Shown: positions 42,031 through 52,083, numbered from the stretch's first letter. The stretch: DNA of 64,000 nucleotides from Paenibacillus aestuarii (GCF_027789125.1 NZ_JAQFVF010000023.1:310001-374000); one strand, 5' to 3'. A program made the numbers and translations. Notes: generated from the letters alone by a model not told the origin.

Positions 42031-43899
42031 TCATAGTGGGTACAAGTGGGAATCATGGCGATTTGACTTTTCCCACACATATTGGGTCAGATCCACGCAC
42101 ATTTCATAGAGCAAAAATGGCGTCATCAAGTAGATTCCATTAAAATAGTTCATCGCGGCATCGAGCAGCTCCTTGGCGATCTCCACGCCCATCGCGCGGC
42201 CTTCTTCACCTTTCAATCCGCTCATCCGGCCTCTGACTTCATCGGACAGTTGAATGCCGGGCACCTCGTTATGCAAATATTCCGCGTTCCCTCCGCTGGC
42301 CAGCGGTGCGATCCCGATGAAAATCGGAACGTTCAAATGCTTCGTAGACGCATAAATCCGCTCGATCAGCTTAGCGTCATAAACCGGCTGCGTCATAATG
42401 TAATCGGCGCCTGCTTCGATTTTGCGTTCCAGACGTTGTACAGCTTTATCCAAATGCTTGACGTTCGGATTAAAAGCTGCACCGACGATAAAATTCGCCT
42501 TTTGCTTGAGCGGCTTGCCAGAGAAAGCTATGCCGTCGTTCAGCTGTTTGATCATACGGATGATCTCAAAGGATGTGAGATCGTACACCGAGCTGGACCC
42601 TGGCAAATCGCCGAATTTGGCGGGATCGCCGGTCACGGCCAGCACGTGGTCCATGCCAAGCGCGTGCAAGCCCATCAGATGGGACTGCGTCCCGATCATG
42701 TTGCGGTCGCGGCACGCGATATGGATGAGCGGGCGCGCGCCGAGCTTATCCTGCACGAGGTGGCCGAGGGCCAGGTTGCTCATGCGCGTCACCGCCAGTG
42801 AATTGTCGGCCATCGTGATGGCGTCGACATGGGCATCCTGCAGGGCTTTGGACCCCTGCATGAACTTCTCAATGTCGAGATCCCGCGGCGGGTCCAGCTC
42901 GACAATGACGGTTTTGCGCTGCCGGACCAGGTCGAGCAGCGTCGGTTTGACCGCCGGCGGCGCAGGCTTGGCCGGCGCCGGCTCTTTCACGCGTACAGCC
43001 TCTTCGGTACGCGCCACACCCGGCGCAGCCGGGACGTAGCCATGCAGCGCCTTGGCCATGGCGGCGATGTGCTCCGGCGTGGTGCCGCAGCACCCGCCGA
43101 TGATGCGCGCGCCGAGGTCGGCGAAGCGCAGCGCGCTCTCGGCGAAATACTGCGGTGTCGCCGCATATGTATAATGCCCGTCCACATAGTCGGGCAGCCC
43201 TGCATTCGGGAACACCGAATACGGCACGCCGGTGAGCGGCGATAGTTTCTCGATGGAACGGAGAATCCCGTTCGGGCCTACCCGGCAGTTGAAGCCGAGC
43301 ACATCTGCGCCCTCGTCCCGCAGACGCTCAAACGCTTCCTGCAGCGGAACGCCGTCCTGCGTGCTGCCTGTTCCTTCGTTGGCAAATTGGCAAATAACTG
43401 GAAGACTGCTCATGCTGCGGATGATTCGCAGCGCCAGAAGCAGCTCCTCCAGATCATAAAACGTTTCCAACAGCAGCCCGTCCACCGGCGAGTCCAAGAG
43501 GACGCCAATCTGCTCGCGCAGCGCCAGCTCGACATCGGCGGTGCGGACGTTTTTGCGTTTGCCCGCGCGGATCGAACCAATGGCGCCGACCACGTAAGCG
43601 TTATCGCCGACCACGTTCCGCGCCAATTCCACGCCTGCGCGGTTGATCGCCTCGACATCGCTTTCGAGGCCATATTTTGACAGTTTTTCCCTGTTTGCCG
43701 AAAAAGTATTCGTCTCAATCAGACGCGCGCCTGCCTCAAAGTAGCGGCGATGCACTTCGGCAATCGTTTCTGGATGCAGCAAGTTCAATTCTTCATACGA
43801 AATGCCGACGGGAAAACCCATCTGGTATAAATATGTCCCCATGGCGCCGTCGCCGACCAGAATATCACGCGACAGCGCAGTGCGAAGATCCGCTTTCAT
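42031..43899 (-). CDS. Bifunctional homocysteine S-methyltransferase / methylenetetrahydrofolate reductase (YitJ type)
   Basis: A 622-residue fusion. The N-terminal half (about 1-290) is a homocysteine methyltransferase barrel with GDGAMGTYLYQMG and the zinc-binding Cys residues in FNCRVGP and GGCCGTTPEHI. A Pro/Ala-rich linker (about 295-320) leads to a MetF-type flavin reductase half with VELDPPRDLDIEKF, AVTGDPAKFG and YIMTQPVYD. This layout matches B. subtilis YitJ, which links folate reduction to homocysteine remethylation. There is no cobalamin domain. The ATG at 43899 follows GGGAGCAGG. It lies 28 bases after dapF, and no SAM riboswitch is seen in front of it. Confidence 0.92.
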   Translation of the reverse strand: MKADLRTALSRDILVGDGAMGTYLYQMGFPVGISYEELNLLHPETIAEVHRRYFEAGARLIETNTFSANREKLSKYGLESDVEAINRAGVELARNVVGDNAYVVGAIGSIRAGKRKNVRTADVELALREQIGVLLDSPVDGLLLETFYDLEELLLALRIIRSMSSLPVICQFANEGTGSTQDGVPLQEAFERLRDEGADVLGFNCRVGPNGILRSIEKLSPLTGVPYSVFPNAGLPDYVDGHYTYAATPQYFAESALRFADLGARIIGGCCGTTPEHIAAMAKALHGYVPAAPGVARTEEAVRVKEPAPAKPAPPAVKPTLLDLVRQRKTVIVELDPPRDLDIEKFMQGSKALQDAHVDAITMADNSLAVTRMSNLALGHLVQDKLGARPLIHIACRDRNMIGTQSHLMGLHALGMDHVLAVTGDPAKFGDLPGSSSVYDLTSFEIIRMIKQLNDGIAFSGKPLKQKANFIVGAAFNPNVKHLDKAVQRLERKIEAGADYIMTQPVYDAKLIERIYASTKHLNVPIFIGIAPLASGGNAEYLHNEVPGIQLSDEVRGRMSGLKGEEGRAMGVEIAKELLDAAMNYFNGIYLMTPFLLYEMCVDLTQYVWEKSNRHDSHLYPL

Positions 43900-43927
43900 G
43901 ACCTGCTCCCACCCGTTTTTATCAAAT

Positions 43928-44770
43928 TTAAATGTCAAGCTTTCCCTTGAAAACTTCTTCAGCCGGGCCTGTCATGTATACATGATTGTCGGCTTCATCC
44001 CATTCGATGAACAAATCTCCGCCTTTCAGCGACACCGTGCCCTCCCGGTCGGCCAATCCGTTCATTACCGAAGCGACCAGCGTGGCGCAAGCTCCTGTGC
44101 CGCAAGCTAGCGTAGGACCCGCTCCGCGTTCCCAAACCCGCATGTCGGTAAATGTGCGGTTTTGCACCGTTGCGAACTCCACGTTCGTTTTGCGCGGGAA
44201 CATTGGATGAACTTCCAGCTTAGGTCCCCAGACGGCCAGATCAAAATTCACCGCATCCTCCACATAAATCACGCAGTGCGGATTGCCCATCGATACGGCC
44301 GTAACCCGGAATTGATGACCATCCACTTCCAGCGGATAATCAACGACCTGCTCTTGATTGACGGTCGTCGGCACTTGCAGGCCTTGCAGAATGGGCTGCC
44401 CCATATTCACGCGGACAGTGGCTACTTTCCCCTCTTGCACGCTGAGCTGTACTTTTTGCACGCCTGCGCCCAAAGTTTCGACCGTAATTTCCTGTTGATC
44501 GGTCAGTCCGTTATCGTACACATATTTGGACACGCAGCGAATAGCGTTGCCGCATTGCTCCGCCTCCGTGCCGTCAGAATTTATAATACGCATTTTAAAA
44601 TCCGCTTGCTCAGACGGAAGAATATATACTAAACCGTCGGCTCCAATGCCAAAAAATCGGTTGCACAATCGCACAGCCAAGTCGGCGACGTTACCGGGAA
44701 GCTCTTGTTCACCAGCGATGACAATAAAATCATTGCCTAAGCCGTGCATTTTGGTAAAATTCATGGTCAT
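43928..44770 (-). CDS. dapF: Diaminopimelate epimerase
   Basis: A 280-residue epimerase that converts LL- to meso-diaminopimelate for lysine and peptidoglycan. MNFTKMHGLGNDFIVI opens it, the first active-site Cys is in EQCGNAIRCV and the second in LACGTGACAT. Several ATGs lie close together; the one at 44770 has GGAG at five-base spacing, while that at 44764 gives the textbook N-terminus. It is the first gene of a two-gene unit with the YitJ-type enzyme. Confidence 0.95.
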   Translation of the reverse strand: MTMNFTKMHGLGNDFIVIAGEQELPGNVADLAVRLCNRFFGIGADGLVYILPSEQADFKMRIINSDGTEAEQCGNAIRCVSKYVYDNGLTDQQEITVETLGAGVQKVQLSVQEGKVATVRVNMGQPILQGLQVPTTVNQEQVVDYPLEVDGHQFRVTAVSMGNPHCVIYVEDAVNFDLAVWGPKLEVHPMFPRKTNVEFATVQNRTFTDMRVWERGAGPTLACGTGACATLVASVMNGLADREGTVSLKGGDLFIEWDEADNHVYMTGPAEEVFKGKLDI

Positions 44771-44992
44771 CAGCACTCCACATTCATGTTTTAGCCCTTA
44801 TTCTAGCGCAAAAGAGGTGGAATGCATAGTGTTTTCCATGGAAATGGGATTGACAGGGCGCTGCAAACCAACTTTTACGCTCTTCAGTGTCCCTTCGCTC
44901 ACCAGTCGGACCGGCTAAAGCAACTTTCCGCCTTGCAACTCTCAACAACCTGCACCGCCCCACGCGGATTCCGTACATCGGCTGCAAACGAA
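44771..44992. other. Intergenic stretch upstream of dapF with no assigned gene
   Basis: About 220 bases between the dapF start and a terminator. On the minus strand TAGAAT (TTGCGCTAGAATAAGG) is a possible -10 box for dapF without a good -35. The rest is GC-rich and has an open, Arg- and Cys-rich frame on the minus strand (44784-45026) lacking a ribosome site. It resembles spurious frames in dispersed intergenic elements; nothing else is supported. Confidence 0.3.
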
Positions 44993-45040
44993 CAAAAGCC
45001 ACCCTACAAGCAGACTTGCTGCTCATAAGGCGGCTTTCTT
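44993..45040. terminator. Bidirectional terminator after the Ca2+-ATPase gene
   Basis: Seventeen bases (44997-45013) pair, with G-U wobbles on the minus strand, with 45019-45035 around a five-base loop. The minus side is followed by TTTTG, the plus side by TTTCTTTCTC. Confidence 0.8.
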
Positions 45041-45044
45041 TCTC

Positions 45045-47849
45045 TTATCTAAAGCTCGGCTTCGAATTTGAATTGTAACGGACAGGTCCGGAACGCTTCG
45101 TCTTCTTCGGCGACAGCACACTGCCCAGCCCCATGAGGAACGTCGGGATGCCTGCGGCAATCAGCACGAGAATCCAATCTTTCCAGCCCAGCGGCACGGT
45201 TTTGAAAATCGGCTGCAGCTCATCCACATACATGACTGCAAGCATTAGAATGAGTGAGGATAGCACGGCGAGCACCAAATATTTGTTTTGCAGCGGATTG
45301 CGGTGAAAAATAGAGCGTGAACTTCGGCAGTCAAACACGTGAATCAGCTGTGCCATGACCAGTGTAGCAAATGCGACGCTTTGCGCTCTGAGCAGGTTGT
45401 CAGCATCGTCTGGAGCCCCTCTCAGCACCAGCCAGAAGGCGCCGAGCGTGCAGACCCCGATCAGAATGCCGCGCGAAATAATTTTCCAGCCCAATCGTCT
45501 GGCAAAAATATTTTCTTTCGATGAACGCGGCTTGTGCTGCATCAGATCTTTCTCCGCCTGGTCAATACCAAGCGCCATGGCCGGCAGTCCGTCGGTGACC
45601 AAGTTGACCCATAAAATTTGGATCGGCACCAGCGGCAGCGGCAGGCCTGCCATCATGGCGATGAACATCGTCATAATCTCGCCGACGTTGGAAGCCAGCA
45701 AGTAGCGGATGAACTTGCGAATATTCTCATAGATACCGCGCCCTTCTTCGATGGCGGCAACGATCGTGGAGAAGTTATCGTCGCTAAGAATGAGCGACGA
45801 GGCTTCCTTCGTCACATCCGTTCCGGTAATTCCCATCGCAATACCGATGTCGGCGGCTTTAATCGCAGGCGCGTCGTTGACGCCATCGCCTGTCATCGCG
45901 ACGACATGGCCTTTGCGCTGCAGCGCTTTGACGATACGCAGCTTGTGCTCCGGAGAGACACGTGCGTAGACGTAAATATCTTCTGCGCGCGTTTCCAGCT
46001 CCTCATCCGACCACTGCGACAGCTGCTGGCCGCTTAGACTGATGCCGTTCGCCGGCATCATGCCTAACTGCTTGGCGATCGCTTCCGCCGTTGTCTGATG
46101 ATCGCCTGTGATCATGACGGTCTTAATGCCCGCTTTGCGGCATCTGACGATCGCATCGCGCACTTCTTTACGCGGCGGGTCAATCATGCCCGTCAAGCCA
46201 ACAAAGACCAGACTATTCTCCACATCATCGTATTCGTCGTAGCGGTCGCTGCTTTTCAGCTCTCTATAAGCAAGCCCGAGCACGCGCAAGGCAGATTTCG
46301 CCATCCCTTCATTGGCTGACATCACCTTCTGCTTAAGCGTTTGTGTGAACGGAATCACCTTGCCATCCCACAAAATATAGCTGCAGTGCTGCAGAAGCAC
46401 GTCCGGCGCGCCTTTCGTGCATACCATCCGTCCGCCGTTATAGGTAACAAGCACGGACATTCGCTTGCGCTCGGAATCGAACGGGAATTCAGCGATGCGG
46501 CTGAATTGTTCGCTGAGCGATTCGTGAGTGATCCCATTCTTGGCGCTGAGCACGACCAACGCGCCTTCAGTCGGATCCCCCTTAATGTTCCAAACCGAAT
46601 CGGTCTCCGCACTGCTATCCTTGCTGTCCTTGCCTTTCTTCCGTTTCTGTTCCTGCTTCTCCTCCACCAACATGGCATTGTTGCACAGCACGGAGAGCTG
46701 AAGCAGCTTCACCAGCATCGGATGCTTGCGCAGATCTGCCAATTGGCCGCCAACCTGGACTTCGCCGACCGGCGAGTATCCATCACCTGTCACTTCCATC
46801 ACATCGCCGCCGACCCACAGATGGGTTACGGTCATTTTGTTCTGCGTTAAGGTACCGGTTTTGTCAGAGCAAATCACGGATGCGCAGCCAAGCGTTTCGA
46901 CCGAAGGCAGCTTGCGTACGATGGCTTTGCGTTTGATCATGCGCTGCACGCCAAGCGCCAGGGCGATCGTCACAATCGCCGGCAATCCTTCCGGAATGGC
47001 TGCTACAGCCAAGCTCACGCCGGCAAGGAACATCGCGTATGGCGGTTGTCCGTGCATGATACCGGCGACGACTACGAGAATCGTCAAAGCGATGGCGACA
47101 ATGATCAATATTTTGCCTAACTGTTCCAAACGGTGCTGTAAAGGGGTTTCCATCGATTCGGTATTTTGAATCAAATCGGCGATTTTCCCCATCTCCGTAT
47201 TCATGCCGGTACGGACAACGACCGCTTTGCCCGTTCCTCTGGCAATCATCGTCCCCATAAAGCCCAGGTTGCGTTGATCGCCAAGTGGAATATCTGTCCC
47301 CATGAGCGCTTCCGTCGTCTTGCTCACAGGTACAGATTCCCCGGTAAGCGCTGACTCTTCAATATACATGCCGTTGGCGACCAAAAAGCGCACATCTGCC
47401 GGAACGCGGTCACCGCTTTCCAGAAGCACGATATCGCCGGGAACGAGATCGCGGGCCGGGATTTGATGAACGCCTTGCTCCCTCCATACTTTTGCATTCG
47501 GGGCTGACAACTCTTTCAACGCACGCAGCGAGCGCTCGGCACGGAATTCCTGTACGAAGCCAAGGATACCGTTCATCATAATGATGATTACAATTGTAAT
47601 CGCGTCCAAATACTCCCCAAGCAGCCCGGATATCAAGGTGGCTCCCAATAAAACCAGCACCATAAAATCCTTAAATTGATTCAGAAACAGCGTGATCGGT
47701 GAGACGCGCTGCCCTTCTGAAAGTTCATTCCTACCGTGATCCGCCAGCCGCTTCAAAGCTTCTTCCCAGGGCAAACCTTGCTCCATACTCACCTGCTGAG
47801 ATTGCAAGGTCTCCTCCGCTGTCATCTGGTACCACTTGTTCTGACTCAT
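45045..47849 (-). CDS. Calcium-translocating P-type ATPase (PMCA/SERCA type)
   Basis: A 934-residue P2A-type ATPase. It shows LTGESVPVSK (actuator domain), the phosphorylation site ICSDKTGTLTQNKMT near residue 336, TGDGVNDAPA, and about ten membrane helices, the last four forming the C-terminal bundle. The P-E-G-L-P motif in the fourth helix (AAIPEGLPAIVTIA) and NxxTDGLPA in the sixth fit Ca2+ transport, as in B. subtilis YloB. It exports Ca2+ (or Mn2+) and supports spore germination there. A GGGAGAAGGG site precedes the ATG. It is divergent from rqcH, an arrangement kept from the yloA-yloB order but inverted. Confidence 0.93.
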   Translation of the reverse strand: MSQNKWYQMTAEETLQSQQVSMEQGLPWEEALKRLADHGRNELSEGQRVSPITLFLNQFKDFMVLVLLGATLISGLLGEYLDAITIVIIIMMNGILGFVQEFRAERSLRALKELSAPNAKVWREQGVHQIPARDLVPGDIVLLESGDRVPADVRFLVANGMYIEESALTGESVPVSKTTEALMGTDIPLGDQRNLGFMGTMIARGTGKAVVVRTGMNTEMGKIADLIQNTESMETPLQHRLEQLGKILIIVAIALTILVVVAGIMHGQPPYAMFLAGVSLAVAAIPEGLPAIVTIALALGVQRMIKRKAIVRKLPSVETLGCASVICSDKTGTLTQNKMTVTHLWVGGDVMEVTGDGYSPVGEVQVGGQLADLRKHPMLVKLLQLSVLCNNAMLVEEKQEQKRKKGKDSKDSSAETDSVWNIKGDPTEGALVVLSAKNGITHESLSEQFSRIAEFPFDSERKRMSVLVTYNGGRMVCTKGAPDVLLQHCSYILWDGKVIPFTQTLKQKVMSANEGMAKSALRVLGLAYRELKSSDRYDEYDDVENSLVFVGLTGMIDPPRKEVRDAIVRCRKAGIKTVMITGDHQTTAEAIAKQLGMMPANGISLSGQQLSQWSDEELETRAEDIYVYARVSPEHKLRIVKALQRKGHVVAMTGDGVNDAPAIKAADIGIAMGITGTDVTKEASSLILSDDNFSTIVAAIEEGRGIYENIRKFIRYLLASNVGEIMTMFIAMMAGLPLPLVPIQILWVNLVTDGLPAMALGIDQAEKDLMQHKPRSSKENIFARRLGWKIISRGILIGVCTLGAFWLVLRGAPDDADNLLRAQSVAFATLVMAQLIHVFDCRSSRSIFHRNPLQNKYLVLAVLSSLILMLAVMYVDELQPIFKTVPLGWKDWILVLIAAGIPTFLMGLGSVLSPKKTKRSGPVRYNSNSKPSFR

Positions 47850-48038
47850 CCGCCCTTCTCCCTCCCAATTGCCAGTTGTTTCTTGTCCTTACGTATTTGT
47901 ATTCAGACAAGCCGGAGAATATCCCTTTAATCATCTTTTCAGGAGAAAGGCGCTTAAGTTTTTATGAAAAGTATGGCATGATAATACGTAGCGTTGTTTT
48001 CATTACTGTTTTCATCATAGATTGGAGTTGTATGCATC

Positions 48039-49793
48039 ATGGCATTAGACGGACTCGTTCTGCATGCGGTTGTACATGAATTACAAGCGTGTGTAGGTGG
48101 CCGCATCAATAAAATTCACCAGCCGACCGACAATGATGTCGTTCTGCATATCAGGGCACAAGGACAGAACATCAAGCTGTTGTTATCGGCAAATCCGACA
48201 TATCCGCGTGTCCATGCCACGGAATTACCGTATGTGAACCCTGTGGAAGCGCCGATGTTTTGCATGCTGCTGCGCAAACATGTGGAAGGCGGCATCATTG
48301 AAGCTGTCGATCAGGTAGGCATGGAGCGCATCCTGCACATGCGGGTGCGGCATCGCGATGAGCTGGGCGATATGAGCAGCAAATTGATTGTTGTGGAAAT
48401 TATGGGACGCCACAGCAATATGATTTTGCTTGATCCAAGCACGAACACGATTATCGACGGTATCCATCATGTAACTCCGTCCATCAGCGCTTATCGGATC
48501 GTCATGCCGGGCAGCCAATATGTCGCCCCGCCTGAACAAGAGAAAATGAATCCGCTGGAAACCAATGAAGCGGCATTTCTCCGCGTTTTTGACACCGATT
48601 CTCGGGATGAACCTGAACAGCGAATCGTCGCCGCATTCAGCGGGCTAAGCCCGTTGATCGCCAAAGAGATCACGTACCGCAGCCGAAACTATGCGCCTGG
48701 GCCTGGAGGCCAGTTCAGCTTTGCACCTGAAGCTCTATGGCAGGCGTTTGCGGAGATCATGACGGCGGTGCGCGAGCACAAGTACGAGCCTGTCATTGTG
48801 GAGCAATCGGCCAACGGCAAACTGTTTTTTGCGATGACCCCGCTGACGCACATTGAAGGCCCTTCCGCCACCTATCCGACGGCCAGCGCTTGTCTGGAGC
48901 AGTTTTACGGCGACAAGGCCGAGCGCGACACGGTGAAGCAGCGCGTAGCCGATCTGCTGCGCTTTTTGCAAAACGAGAAAAATAAAAATGTCAAAAAACT
49001 AGAAAAACTGCATGAAACGTTAGAAGATTCCAAGGATGCCGATAAGCACCGGATTCTCGGTGAACTGCTGACCGCGTCTCTGCATCTAATCAAACGTGGC
49101 GACAAAGAGCTGCAGACGGTCAACTATTACGATGAAGAACAAGCGATGATCCGCATCGCACTCGATCCTCTGCTCACGCCATCGGACAATGCCCAACGTT
49201 ACTTTAAAAAATATACGAAAATGAAAAATAGCACGGCTATCGTGGAAGATCAGATCGCGCAGACTCATCAGGAGATCGACTATTTAAGCACACTGCTCCA
49301 GCAGCTAAGCGTCGCATCCTTGCAGGACATCGAGGAGATTCGCGACGAGCTGATGGAACAAGGCTATCTGCGTGACCGCAACAAGAAGCAGCGCAAAAAG
49401 AAAAAGCAGGATCGGCCTGCTTTGGCTTGTTATACGTCGACGGATGGGGTTCCGATCTATGTCGGGAAGAACAATACGCAGAACGAATATTTGACGAACC
49501 GCTTGTCGAGTCCGATGGACACCTGGCTGCATACGAAAGATATTCCCGGTTCGCATGTCGTCATCCGCAGCGATAACTTCTCCGATGAGACACTCCTCGA
49601 AGCTGCCCAGCTAGCCGCTTATTTCAGCCAAGCGAAGCAGTCGAGTCAAGTGCCAGTCGATTACACATTGATTAAGCATGTGCATAAGCCGAACGGCTCC
49701 AAGCCGGGGTTTGTCATCTATGTCAATCAAAAAACGGTGTACGTCACTCCGGATGAGAGCAAGATTAAGCAGCTCAGCGTGACGATCAAATAA
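48039..49793 (+). CDS. rqcH: Ribosome quality control protein RqcH (NFACT/FbpA family)
   Basis: A 584-residue NEMF-type protein that binds stalled 50S subunits and adds C-terminal alanine tails with tRNA-Ala. The NFACT-N domain starts MALDGLVLHAVVHEL. The position of the D-R pair important for tRNA binding appears here as Glu-Arg (E96-R97, from memory of the B. subtilis numbering). A coiled coil (about 295-430) with KNKNVKKLEKLHETLED and a Lys-rich hinge (NKKQRKKKKQ) precede the NFACT-R domain (YVGKNNTQNEYL, DTWLHTKDIPGSHV). The GGAG ribosome site is 11 bases before the ATG. A perfect terminator follows. Confidence 0.94.
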   Translation: MALDGLVLHAVVHELQACVGGRINKIHQPTDNDVVLHIRAQGQNIKLLLSANPTYPRVHATELPYVNPVEAPMFCMLLRKHVEGGIIEAVDQVGMERILHMRVRHRDELGDMSSKLIVVEIMGRHSNMILLDPSTNTIIDGIHHVTPSISAYRIVMPGSQYVAPPEQEKMNPLETNEAAFLRVFDTDSRDEPEQRIVAAFSGLSPLIAKEITYRSRNYAPGPGGQFSFAPEALWQAFAEIMTAVREHKYEPVIVEQSANGKLFFAMTPLTHIEGPSATYPTASACLEQFYGDKAERDTVKQRVADLLRFLQNEKNKNVKKLEKLHETLEDSKDADKHRILGELLTASLHLIKRGDKELQTVNYYDEEQAMIRIALDPLLTPSDNAQRYFKKYTKMKNSTAIVEDQIAQTHQEIDYLSTLLQQLSVASLQDIEEIRDELMEQGYLRDRNKKQRKKKKQDRPALACYTSTDGVPIYVGKNNTQNEYLTNRLSSPMDTWLHTKDIPGSHVVIRSDNFSDETLLEAAQLAAYFSQAKQSSQVPVDYTLIKHVHKPNGSKPGFVIYVNQKTVYVTPDESKIKQLSVTIK

Positions 49794-49795
49794 TA

Positions 49796-49846
49796 AAAGA
49801 AGCTGATCTGTAAGGCGCTATTCGCCTAGCAGATCAGCTTCTTTTT
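49796..49846. terminator. Bidirectional terminator between rqcH and ugd
   Basis: AGAAGCTGATCTG pairs perfectly with CAGATCAGCTTCT, enclosing a smaller AGGCG/CGCCT hairpin. TTTTTATA follows on the plus strand. The ugd stop codon (49845-49847) lies at the edge of this element. Confidence 0.92.
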
Positions 49847-51173
49847 ATATGGCCGCTTCCATATGAATCGCAGCCGCCCGACCGACAGACACGTAGGTAA
49901 ACCCGAGCCTGCTCATCTCATCCGGTCGGAACATATTGCGCCCATCAATGATAACCGGGTATCTCATCAGGCTGCGTATCCGTTCGGCATTCATCTGGCG
50001 TATCGTCTCCCACTCCGTCGCGATGACGATAGCGTCGGCATCGTAAGCCGCGTCGTAGAGATCATCGTACATCTGCACGTCCCTGAGCAGCTTGGACGCG
50101 TGGTGGAGCGCTGCCGGATCATACGCGTGAATCTCTGCGCCGAGCGATTGCAGCGCATGGATGACGTCAAGCGCCGGAGCATCGCGGAGATCGTCGGTGT
50201 TCGGCTTAAACGCCAGCCCCAACACCGCTATGCGTTTGCCATGAAGCTTGCCGCCGAGCGTATCCTTGATTTTGTCCACGAAGCGCTCCCGCTGAAGCTG
50301 GTTGACCTCGATCACGGCGCTCAGTATTTTAAAGTCGTAATCAACATTTTGGGCGATTTTGAGCTGGGCTCGCGTATCCTTCGGAAAACAGGAGCCGCCA
50401 TAGCCGATCCCAGCATTCAGAAAATGAGGCCCAATGCGCTTATCCAGTCCCATTCCTTTGGCGACGAGACCGACATCTGCGCCTACTTTTTCACAAACAT
50501 GGGCCATCTCATTAATGAAAGAGATTTTGGCGGCCAGGAAGGCGTTGGAAGCATATTTGATGAGCTCTGCGCTCTCGCGGTCCGTAAGGAGCAGCTCACC
50601 TGGCAGGGCGGACTGCAGCGCAGCGATGCGCTTGCCGGCTTCCGCCTGCTCGGCGCCGATCACGATCCGATCCGGATGGAACGTATCATGGATCGCCGAG
50701 CCTTCGCGCAGAAACTCCGGATTCGAGACCACATCGATCTGAATATGCGGAAGTGCCGTGCGCAGCTCTTGTTCTACTCGACGGCCTGTGCCGACCGGCA
50801 CGGTGCTCTTAATTACAATCACTTTCGCGCTCGTCGTATGCGAAACGATGGTGGCGATCACATGGTGCACATACTTCATGTCAACATCGCCACTTTCCAG
50901 TGTCGGTGTGCCGACCGCAATCAAAAGAATATCTGATGAACGGATCGCTTCCCCAATGTCAGAGGTAAAAGCAAGACGGTTCTTTTGCACATTGGATGTA
51001 ACAAGCTCCTGCAAACCGGGCTCATAGATCGGAATTTCCGCTCTCTGCAGCATGGCGATTTTGGCTTCATCCAAATCTGCGCAAATGACCGAATGCCCCA
51101 GCTCCGCAAAAGTTGTTCCAGAAACCAAACCCACATATCCTGTTCCAATAACTGCAATACGCTCAACAACCAT
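49845..51173 (-). CDS. UDP-glucose 6-dehydrogenase
   Basis: A 442-residue enzyme oxidising UDP-glucose to UDP-glucuronate in two NAD-dependent steps. The Rossmann start is VIGTGYVGLVSGTTFAELGH; EFLREGSAIHDTFHPDRIVIG and the catalytic Cys in GIGYGGSCFPKDT follow. GGAGGTAGAG precedes the ATG. galU, which makes the substrate, is directly upstream, so the pair forms a UDP-glucuronate supply unit for acidic exopolysaccharide or teichuronic acid; no glycosyltransferase is seen here. Confidence 0.94.
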   Translation of the reverse strand: MVVERIAVIGTGYVGLVSGTTFAELGHSVICADLDEAKIAMLQRAEIPIYEPGLQELVTSNVQKNRLAFTSDIGEAIRSSDILLIAVGTPTLESGDVDMKYVHHVIATIVSHTTSAKVIVIKSTVPVGTGRRVEQELRTALPHIQIDVVSNPEFLREGSAIHDTFHPDRIVIGAEQAEAGKRIAALQSALPGELLLTDRESAELIKYASNAFLAAKISFINEMAHVCEKVGADVGLVAKGMGLDKRIGPHFLNAGIGYGGSCFPKDTRAQLKIAQNVDYDFKILSAVIEVNQLQRERFVDKIKDTLGGKLHGKRIAVLGLAFKPNTDDLRDAPALDVIHALQSLGAEIHAYDPAALHHASKLLRDVQMYDDLYDAAYDADAIVIATEWETIRQMNAERIRSLMRYPVIIDGRNMFRPDEMSRLGFTYVSVGRAAAIHMEAAI

Positions 51174-51201
51174 CTAACTCTACCTCCCAAGTATGTGTCC
51201 T

Positions 51202-52083
51202 CTATTTGATTTCCCAGCTGCGAATCAATGAGAAGAGATAATTTTTCACTTGGTCCTGTAAATCCGGGCGTTGCAATGCGAGTTCAATGGTCGCTTCAAT
51301 ATAACCGAGCTTGTCGCCGACATCGTAACGCTTGGCATGCATCAAATAAGCCACCATCTGCTGCTGCGCATTGAGCACGCGAAGCGCATCGGTCAATTGA
51401 ATCTCACCACCTCTTCCCGGCTCTTGCCCTTCAAGAATATGGAAAATTTCCGGCATAATAATATAGCGGCCTATGACCGCCAAGTTCGATGGAGCATGCT
51501 CGCGGTCCGGTTTTTCCACTAAATCCTCAATCCACTTAAAACCGTTAGCGCTGTGAGCTGGAGAGACAATTCCGTACTTATCGACATCTTCCCAAGGCAC
51601 TTCCTGCACAGCAATTACGGAAGTTTCCGTCTGTTCATACACATCGATCATCTGCTTGAGTCCCGGCGGGTCCGATTGCAAAATATCATCGCCTAACAGT
51701 ACCGCAAACGGCTCATCGCCGATAAACTTACGGGCGCAAAAGATGGCATGGCCAAGCCCCAGCGGCTGCTTCTGCCGGATGTAATGGACATCCGCCAAGT
51801 TGGAAACCGACTGCACAATGTCCAGCAGTTTCTGGCTCCCTTTTTCTTCCAGCATCATCTCCAGCTCGACGGACTTGTCAAAATGATCCTCAATTGCACG
51901 CTTATTGCGGCCGGTCACAATGATAATATCCTCGATTCCGGATTCAATTGCTTCTTCCACGATATATTGAATAGCAGGCTTATCGACAATTGGCAGCATT
52001 TCTTTGGGCTGCGCTTTGGTCGCTGGCAAAAAACGGGTGCCCAAGCCTGCGGCAGGAATGATCGCTTTGCGTATTTTTTTCAT
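51202..52083 (-). CDS. galU: UTP-glucose-1-phosphate uridylyltransferase
   Basis: A 293-residue nucleotidyltransferase making UDP-glucose. It begins [26 protein letters not shown] (shown in part: the nucleotide-binding GLGTRFLP) and contains VLLGDDI and [12 protein letters not shown]. The ATG at 52083 is eight bases after GGGAG; a TTG one codon earlier is the alternative. The gene lies between a PHP-phosphoesterase gene and ugd. Confidence 0.95.
   Translation of the reverse strand: MKKIRKAIIPAAGLGTRFLPATKAQPKEMLPIVDKPAIQYIVEEAIESGIEDIIIVTGRNKRAIEDHFDKSVELEMMLEEKGSQKLLDIVQSVSNLADVHYIRQKQPLGLGHAIFCARKFIGDEPFAVLLGDDILQSDPPGLKQMIDVYEQTETSVIAVQEVPWEDVDKYGIVSPAHSANGFKWIEDLVEKPDREHAPSNLAVIGRYIIMPEIFHILEGQEPGRGGEIQLTDALRVLNAQQQMVAYLMHAKRYDVGDKLGYIEATIELALQRPDLQDQVKNYLFSLIRSWEIK

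Noticed and set aside
44784..45026. 80-residue Arg/Cys-rich minus-strand frame
   Set aside because: No ribosome site, unusual composition, and it runs through the terminator of the neighbouring gene.
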